From Russula earlei (Eukaryota; Basidiomycota; Agaricomycetes; Russulales; Russulaceae): DNA of 64,000 nt. A model generated the notes under the pieces. That model did not search any database, had not been told where the DNA came from, and worked only from the letters and a program-made list of their open reading frames with translations. Shown here piece by piece: positions 57,665-64,000 of this stretch; the stretch's first letter is position 1; each line of letters begins with the position of its first letter. The translations under genes and the position numbers were made by a program. Location: assembly GCA_025769875.1 (NCBI GenBank), contig JAGFNK010000011.1, positions 186,001 through 250,000 of the forward strand, given 5' to 3'.

Positions 57665-58280
57665 CCCTCCGTCATCTGGTCACCGCTCTTACTTGTCTCT
57701 AGTGTAAACCATTTTCTAAGTTCTTTGAATCTTTTGTCCCTGTGACCCCTTTGAACCTGGCCGTAGACATCCCCATGATCGTAAGGTATACCGTACCTTG
57801 CTGCCCGTCCGACGAATCGCATCAAATCACGCCGAACGAAACGATGTGCATGTATTCGCGAGAGGAAGTCGAAGTTACCGGTGACCCAGGTTCAGGGCCC
57901 GTTTTGCGACCCGCCTCGGCGCCTCGATCCTGATGTACGCACAAGCAGCTAGATAAACTAGCGCGGGCACGACCCTTTGAACCCTGAACGGGATGCCCGC
58001 CTCCCCAAAGGGCTTCGCGGTCTCGGCTCGGTTTCGGTTCAGCCCATCAAGGACGGCAAACGTTCCTGACTCTCTTGTCCTCGGTCAACGCACATCCGTT
58101 CTTGCGCATCCCTTCCGTTCACTCCCCATTTGTGACGTGAAGGGGTTCACAGTTGGGCCAAGTACTACTTTGGATGACGTTTTCCGTTTCCCGTACGCAG
58201 GAACATAACCGACTATGTATAGAGCACCACGCCAATAATGATCCAACCTAAATCCCGGGTAACATTAACCGTCCCTATTA
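57665..58280. other. Intergenic region between convergent RPN11 and the PI-PLC-like gene
   Basis: These 616 bp hold two 3' ends. Open frames at 57628-57825 (minus), 57742-57933 and 57993-58208 (plus) have no recognisable motif. No RNA or repeat was seen. Confidence 0.5.
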
Positions 58281-59880
58281 TTACAACCGGTTCAACTGGT
58301 CTACCGCCTTGAATATCTCCCCGAGGTTAATAAAGTCAAACAAAATAAAGTTCGGGTTCCGTCCGTTTGCGAAGTGGAGACACCTGTTGGCATGTGCGAT
58401 GATCCTAACACCCTTAAATACGCGCGTCCCCGAATGAAAGCGAGAAGGAACATACGAAGTGACGCTATTGGTCGTGGGCGCGTCGACCGGGTCGCTCACG
58501 AGGGCCCCCGAGACAATGATATCTATCTCATGGTTGATGAGGTACATCTGATTTGACGCGCTGAGGACATCCGCTCCCCGGATCCTGTCAATCGAACATG
58601 GCAAACTCGGATCTGTCATGTCGTACGGCGTCTCCCATATCTTCCGTTCCAAAACGGATCAAAGGAGCAAAAGGCGTGAAAACGGAGTCCCCCCCGACCG
58701 ATCGAGACAACACGGGCGCACCATGCCGAACTCGGGAAGGAGATAATCGACCGTCCGACCGTCTTTGCCGACGTAGTCGATAAACACCACGAGGCGCTCG
58801 CCGTTCGCGATCATTTCTCCGAGGGTGGGCCACGCGCTCTGGGGCATCGGGTTCCGTGGGGGCACGTAGGCGTATTTGACCAGGCCGGCCGACTCGAAAA
58901 GCGGCGCCCAAACGTCCGGAAACGACACGCCCTCTGGATTCGTGAATAGGAGCGTTAAGACGTCGTTTGGATTATTGTCGAGGAAGTTGGCGACGATCGT
59001 GAGATAATCTGTAGGGGGAGTGTAATAGACCGGGCTGGCATCAAAAGTGCGCACAAACCCGCAACCTTTCCACCATCGAGGTTGCTCTAGAACAAGGTAG
59101 AGTCTCAGAAAAAGTACCGTTTACCAGCGATCATGTGAAGACGCTTACACAATCTGGTCCGAGTTTGAGGTCGTTTTGTCAGCGCGTCCAGCAGAGAAAG
59201 CTCAGGGTGGAAAAACTTGCTGGTATGGCAAAAATGAAGGGCACCCAGCCACCTAGAAGAAAGCATGTCGAATTCAAATCCGTCCTCAGGAGCCACCATG
59301 CTGCGTACAAGTGGGACTGCGCCTGAAGCAGGCGTATTCCGAAATCGAGCTGCGTCGGTATGTCCACTTCTTGATCCCGCGCGACTGCAGTTTTCAAGTT
59401 ATAGAGGCGGGAAATAACGTCGGGGAGGCAGCGAGGATATCACGCACGCTGGAGAGTGTCATTGGTAAACGTAAAGGAGTCGTGCGCTATCGCACAAGTC
59501 GCAATGCAATGCGACCTCTTTGGTCAGATGACAAGAGGGGTTAAGGCTTATGTACACCCAGCAAATGTGATATTGCCGTAGCTTCGATTGCACAGGTCTG
59601 CGTGACCATTGCACACAGGCCCTGTCGTTCTGCACAATCGGTGATGAATGACACGATCAAGTTGAGACGTCTCGGACCATATCCAGTGAAACAACGTCCG
59701 TACTGTCTCTTCGCTAGTATCGTGACACTAATGAGGGCAGCGGTCACCCACAAAGTTGAGTCACATCCGATGCTTTTTGACGAAATAACATCCGTACTGT
59801 GTTTTCATCACTACTGGGATGGTGATGAGCGCAATGGGTGAGAGGATGGCCAACACAAGAAGGGGTGTAGGCACATGCAT
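58281..59880 (-). CDS. Secreted PI-PLC X-domain phosphodiesterase-like protein
   Basis: A PLC-like phosphodiesterase of the kind found extracellularly in fungi. The start MHVPTPLLVLAILSPIALIT at 59880 is a signal peptide. Mature-region blocks are VCNGHADLCNRSYGNITFAG followed by AHDSFTFTNDTLQ (first catalytic His), IPTQLDFGIRLLQAQSHL, LGALHFCHTS (second His), then VRTFDASPVYYTPPTDYLTI and NNPNDVLTLLFTN. WPTLGEMIANGERLVVFIDY and an intron joining LPEFGM to IWETPYDMTDPS follow, then APTTNSVTS and GRNPNFILFDFINLGEIFKA. Two joins resist simple GT-AG splicing: before AHDS, and between CHTS and VRTF. A frameshift there cannot be ruled out. Confidence 0.72.
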
Positions 59881-60409
59881 GGCTAGGGGGAGAAGGGCGA
59901 AGGGAGAAAGGTACAGTTGCCACCACGTAGCACCATTACGGATCTAAATAATGGAGACACAGATGTACATACCAGACGAGCGCAGGAGGGCACAAAGCGC
60001 ACGTGATGTGCAGTTTGTACTACCTGTGCCTTCCCGGTAAGCGAAACGAAATGAGACTGCATTCACCGGCGTCATGAACAATCGATAAGTCTGGTCACGA
60101 AGAGATCCCCGCCGTCCTGAAATGAAGAAAAGTATTCATCACGCGACCCGTGGCGTTGATGAAGAAGCAAAGGGCGTTTCAAGATGAGATCTAGCAGCGG
60201 TGACCGCCGAGATGGGCGCGGCCCCTACTACTAGTACTATAATGGTTCTGAAAATAAACTTCTATAAAGCGACACGTGTGGTGTTGGATCCGTACGAAGA
60301 ACGTAAGTTTGCACCTGGTCTGCGGCTTGTCGATGAGGCGGCGTGGTCTGATGCGACGGTGGAAATCGTCTCAGGGTAGGTGCCCCGTTCAAATCTAGTC
60401 TCTAACATC
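59881..60409. other. Intergenic region upstream of the PI-PLC-like gene
   Basis: These 529 bp lie between the PI-PLC-like start and the stop of the bS18m gene. A near-palindromic ACTACTAGTACT occurs near 60228-60239. No gene or RNA was recognised. Confidence 0.5.
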
Positions 60410-61150
60410 TCAATATAACGATATATGCTTGGTGAGGATAGGCATAACACCCATCATCTTAGCCCGGCGGATTGCTTTGGTCAGACGCCGCTGACTACGC
60501 CATGTCAACCTGGTTTCCGCGCGACTTTTCATCTTTCCCATGTCGGTGACAAAGTAAGATAACAACCGGGGGTTCGTCGCTTCGTCGAGAGGATCGATAC
60601 CCAGTTGGTAGAACCAGTCGTTCCGGCGTGATTCGGCAGCTCCGGGACCGAGCAATGCACGCTTGCGGCGGAAAGGGTCTTCGCGGGGAAGAAGGTCCGT
60701 TGGTTTCAAGAACTGAGAATAAAAATGAGTGCCTGTGGAGAAAAAATTAACCACTGCTCGGGAACATACACGCCGGTCTTTGGGGAGTCTTCCCTTCCGG
60801 ACGCGTTCGTACGTTGGGCCAGCTAGGGAAGCCAGGACGCTAGGTTGGAGAGAGTCAAGCCGGAGAGGGAACAAGCGACGTACCGCTAAACTTGTTGGAC
60901 GGAAGAGGCTGTAATTTAGCAGCGTTTTCGAGGATGTCGGTGATATGGTCCATGCCGTCCTTGCTTGCATCTCGTTTTCTTGTTCTTGGTTCATGATGTC
61001 CCTGTCGGTCTCATGGTCAGGGTCGGTCTCATGCGGTGGAGCGCCTCGGAATTCGAGGGTTCTGCGGGCAAAGGAAGCAGTCTGGACGGCTGTGGGGCTT
61101 AAAAATAAAGTAGAACGGAAAGCAAGGGTACGAAAAGGGAGAGATAGCAT
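60410..61150 (-). CDS. Mitochondrial small-subunit ribosomal protein bS18m
   Basis: Mitochondrial ribosomal protein of the bacterial S18 family. The start MLSLPFRTLAFRSTLFLSP is a typical presequence: Arg/Ser-rich, no acidic residues. Introns remove parts of the 60740-60890 stretch, joining SLFRPTSLA to VLASLAGPTYERVRKG and KDRR to GTHFYSQFLKPTDLLPRED. The S18 core is FYQLGIDPLDEATNPRLLSY, FVTDMGKMKSRAETRLTWRS and QRRLTKAIRRAKMMGVMPIL. The ends of the two introns fit GT-AG. It shares 237 bp with the divergent RIM15-type kinase gene. Confidence 0.92.
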   Translation of the reverse strand: MLSLPFRTLAFRSTLFLSPTAVQTASFARRTLEFRGAPPHETDPDHETDRDIMNQEQENEMQARTAWTISPTSSKTLLNYSLFRPTSLAVRRLFPLRLDSLQPSVLASLAGPTYERVRKGRLPKDRRVCSRAVVNFFSTGTHFYSQFLKPTDLLPREDPFRRKRALLGPGAAESRRNDWFYQLGIDPLDEATNPRLLSYFVTDMGKMKSRAETRLTWRSQRRLTKAIRRAKMMGVMPILTKHISLY

Positions 61151-61387
61151 GTTGGTAAGCGGTCAAGGAGCGAGCGAGACCCGCGGAGGTAAGCAGGCCT
61201 CGCCTTTGACTGAGCCGGGACAGGCCGTCGACCACTCATGATCACAATCATCCGTGCGATTGGCATTGAGACCAGTGCCTAGCATAACTCTCTTCCTCTC
61301 CCTCAACTCCTCCCTCTTCACTCCAGTTCCACTCCACTCCTCTCGTCCCTACCCCCTCCCCTCGGGGTGTGCGGCCCTTCGTCGCCC

Positions 61388-64000
61388 ATGTCCGAGCAAT
61401 TCCCTTCCCGTCGCCAGCCCCCCAGCCCCCTCGTTTTCTCCCCAGAGACGGTCCTTCCACCTGTCGTTGCTCCCTCCGTCAGCTCGGGCAGCACCTGGGG
61501 CTCCGGGTCGAATACCGTCTCCATGCCTTTCGTCCGCCGACACGTAACCAGACGCCTCAAGGCCGCCAAACAGGAATGCGACAAGGAGCTACAACGTGTC
61601 ACAAACTCCATCACTTCCTTCTTCGAGGAGAAACTCCGTGAGGGCGAGCTCGAACGTGATCAACGGGAGCGTGAACGAGAACATGATCAACAATCCCCCG
61701 ATCCCGACTCACTTCGTGAGGCGTTTGCACTTCAACAAGCAGAGCCAAGATCTGCTTCTGCTTTTCTCTCGGACGACGCCAGCTCAGATGGCGGCTATGA
61801 AGCTGAGCTAGAGGGAAATCACAGTCGACAGCGTGCGTCCCTTGGCGGCAGTACCCCGCCCACTCTAACGCATTCCTCTTCCTCCCCTGGCCTCCACGCA
61901 GCCTCCCTGTCTTCCTCCAGTCCTGGCCTCATCCGCCGGCAAGCCACTATCTCTTGGGATAAGACTCCTGCTCCCGCCCCTCCTCTTACCACTGCTCCTA
62001 GTTCGGCTGTCGGATCTTCCCAAGCGGGAGAAGGCACTACCAGTCCACGTAAACAGAGCGCCGCCGCCAGCACTTCCTGGTCTTCTGGCGGCATTGCTTC
62101 TCGTCGCCTATCACGCTCTATTCACATTCCTATACGTCCCACCCGTTCTGGTCATAGTTCCCGTTCCACTTCCCGTTCCCGCTCGCCCCTTCCTCCGAAC
62201 AATCATTCTAGTTTCTCCGAGTCTCTTTCCAACCCTGCGTCATCAACCAACCGCCGTTCGTCTCGCATCCTCATTGACAATCCCGTTGACCCTATCATGA
62301 ACAACCTCTATGAACTCATATCGGTTGCCACCGATGTCACTGATATGACCGTTGCCCAGCTTACGTCGCAGCCCAAGAGCGTCGAGGCCATCGTGCAAAG
62401 AGTCCAAATGATCGGAAAAGCGTGGGACGACCACCCCGATTGGCATGGCCGCAATTGGTATGTGCAGGTGCTCCTCGCAGTCGCAAGCCTCAGCCGCGTT
62501 GTCGAGTGGTGGGAAGCCGAAAAGCAGTTTTGGAACTTTGATGACAACGATAACGAGCAAGAGGAGGCATTACTCTTCGTAATGAAGCCGGCAGATGATC
62601 ACATCCCTCCACCTGCGCCAACCCCTCGACTACCTCCTGAGGAGGACCCCCGTTTGCGCCTGTCCCGCCCTGCAAGTCAAGGAAAGCGGCCACGAGATGA
62701 GGTCCAATCTTCTCTTTCCCTGGCGCCGCTTGAGCCATTGAACGTATCATCATCATCATCAAAATCCTTAGAGACTGCCGAATCGGCGCGAGTCTTGGCG
62801 ACAGAGCGACTACGATTACAAGCCGAAACCGCCCAAAATCGTAATATTGTCTTGGAGCTCGGCCTGGATGGTGATCACATCATCTGGCTTAATTACGCAT
62901 GGGTGGTTGTCGTGGGGTGTGTCAGCTATCTTATCCCCGTCTCTCAGCCGGCTAACAGTACCTAGCACGGATCCGGATGAGTTGCAAGGCATGCGAATAT
63001 CTAGATTTCTCGCACCACAAGATGCATCGGTTTTTCAGGTTGCAACGCAAACCTTGCGGGAGGATGACTCGCATACTGTGGAGGTTCGATTCTACCTCCG
63101 GATAGAACCCTACGACGAGCGCGAGGATCCAAACAGCGTGTTATATCAATTAATGGATGGGAAAGGCATGTTGATGACCGACAGAGAAGAGGGAACACTT
63201 TCGCATACCATGTGGGTGATTAAGCCCTGTGGTCCTCCTGAGTATTTGCAGCCCTCCATCCACGTTGAGGACGATGGTGATACGCAGCTTCCAAGCGTTC
63301 CTCCCCCTCTGGAGCGCTCGCCCGAGAACCAAGGCCAGGAGACTTCAATGCCCTTACCCTTCGCACGTCCCATTAACGTTACGCCGATCTTATGTCGCAT
63401 TTGCGAGAACAACATCCCGCAGTGGTACTTTGAAAAGCACAACGAGACCTGCAGTGAAACCCACCGTTTGGAGGCAGAGATCGGAGAATGTAACGAGTCA
63501 ATAGTGGAACTGCGTAACACAATTCGCGACATTTCCACCACCCTGGATCGATCTTCCCCGGTAACAAGCCCTGAGTACCGTGGGCTTCCCATCCTCTCGC
63601 CATCGAGTTCTCCCGTTTCCTCTTCACCTTTGCAGCTTTTCCGCATCAATAAGATGCAGCGCATTGGGGTCAAAAAGTTGCAACGCCGCTTAATAGAACA
63701 ACTTGATGATACGTTGCAAGTTGCACTCGAGGTCTCTGTCCCTGCCCTGAAGGAGGACGAATCGAAGGAACCTATTGAACGACAACGTCTTTTGTCGCCT
63801 GGCTCAGAGAGGAAGATTACCCAGATTCGTAATTGGCTGAAACCCACGACGTCGGATAGCGGCCTTGCGCAGCTTGTACAGGATGCGGAACGGGTAATGC
63901 GGCAGAAGATCGACACAGTCATTCGCCTACAGAATACTATCAGGTACTCTGAGAAAGTGCGGCAAGAGTGGGAGGAGCGTGTCGCACAGGCGTTAGAATC
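61388..64000 (+). CDS. RIM15: RIM15/Cek1-type protein kinase, N-terminal half (cut by right edge)
   Basis: Large AGC-type kinase controlling entry into quiescence below TOR and PKA (yeast Rim15; S. pombe Cek1/Ppk31). The start MSEQFPSRRQPPSPLVFSPE is followed by a Ser/Pro-rich N-terminus, VRRHVTRRLKAAKQECDKEL and MNNLYELISVATDVTDMTVA. A PAS domain reads NIVLELGLDGDHIIWLNYAW, joined by an intron (GTGTGTCAG...GTACCTAG) to DPDELQGMRISRFL. The Rim15-specific zinc finger is LCRICENNIPQWYFEKHNET ending in Cys, followed by KLQRRLIEQLDDTLQVALE. The kinase domain and receiver-like C-terminus lie beyond 64000. The PAS-plus-CxxC finger order identifies the family well. Confidence 0.92.

Overview
This window is nuclear DNA of a filamentous basidiomycete, most likely an Agaricomycete. 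The genes are dense, on both strands, and cut by many 45-70 nt GT-AG introns, and the conserved proteins are fungal or eukaryotic housekeeping proteins. The order or genus cannot be fixed from the sequence alone. Gene models below were built by joining reading frames at visible splice sites. Termini that depend on an unverified splice are marked.

Left part (1-25.5 kb): SWT1-like PIN nuclease (cut by the left edge), PCF11, RPL9, STE14 methyltransferase, mitochondrial EF-G2 (MEF2), an unrecognised acidic nuclear protein, a SINE-bearing gap, a xylitol/polyol dehydrogenase, MET6 methionine synthase, a DUF2985-type membrane protein, a PHAF1/UPF0183 protein, an SDT1-like nucleotidase, RPL6, COX18 and a small four-helix membrane protein (DUF7704-like).

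Middle (25.7-31.6 kb): an accessory island with no CpG dinucleotide that I could find over about 3.8 kb on the left and 0.5 kb on the right. The CpG-free DNA holds a TA-flanked element with inverted ends, degenerate CCTGAT/ATCAGG repeats and a decayed DUF6698-like gene. A 1,604-bp hAT transposon copy with 8-bp target duplications and a 25-bp subterminal tandem array sits inside it. The copy still has many CpGs, so it arrived after the surrounding DNA decayed.

Right part (32-64 kb): TSC10/KDSR, the FEX fluoride exporter, casein kinase II beta, RPL36, PEX2, the importin KAP120/IPO11, an unrecognised low-complexity protein, folylpolyglutamate synthase (MET7), a short BRCT protein resembling only the N-terminal part of REV1, EFR3, VPS52, an unrecognised coiled-coil protein, proteasome deubiquitinase RPN11, a secreted PI-PLC-X phosphodiesterase, mitochondrial ribosomal protein bS18m, and the N-terminal half of a RIM15/Cek1 kinase cut by the right edge.

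The genes do not form one pathway or a biosynthetic cluster. Many are arranged as divergent pairs sharing 80-250 bp: STE14/MEF2, DUF2985/PHAF1, TSC10/FEX, KAP120/unknown, MET7/BRCT, unknown/RPN11, bS18m/RIM15. Functional links are loose: MET6 and MET7 both serve folate-dependent methionine synthesis, and RPL9, RPL6 and RPL36 are ribosomal. I found no clearly new multi-gene system. The most unusual feature is the CpG-void island and its nested younger transposon.
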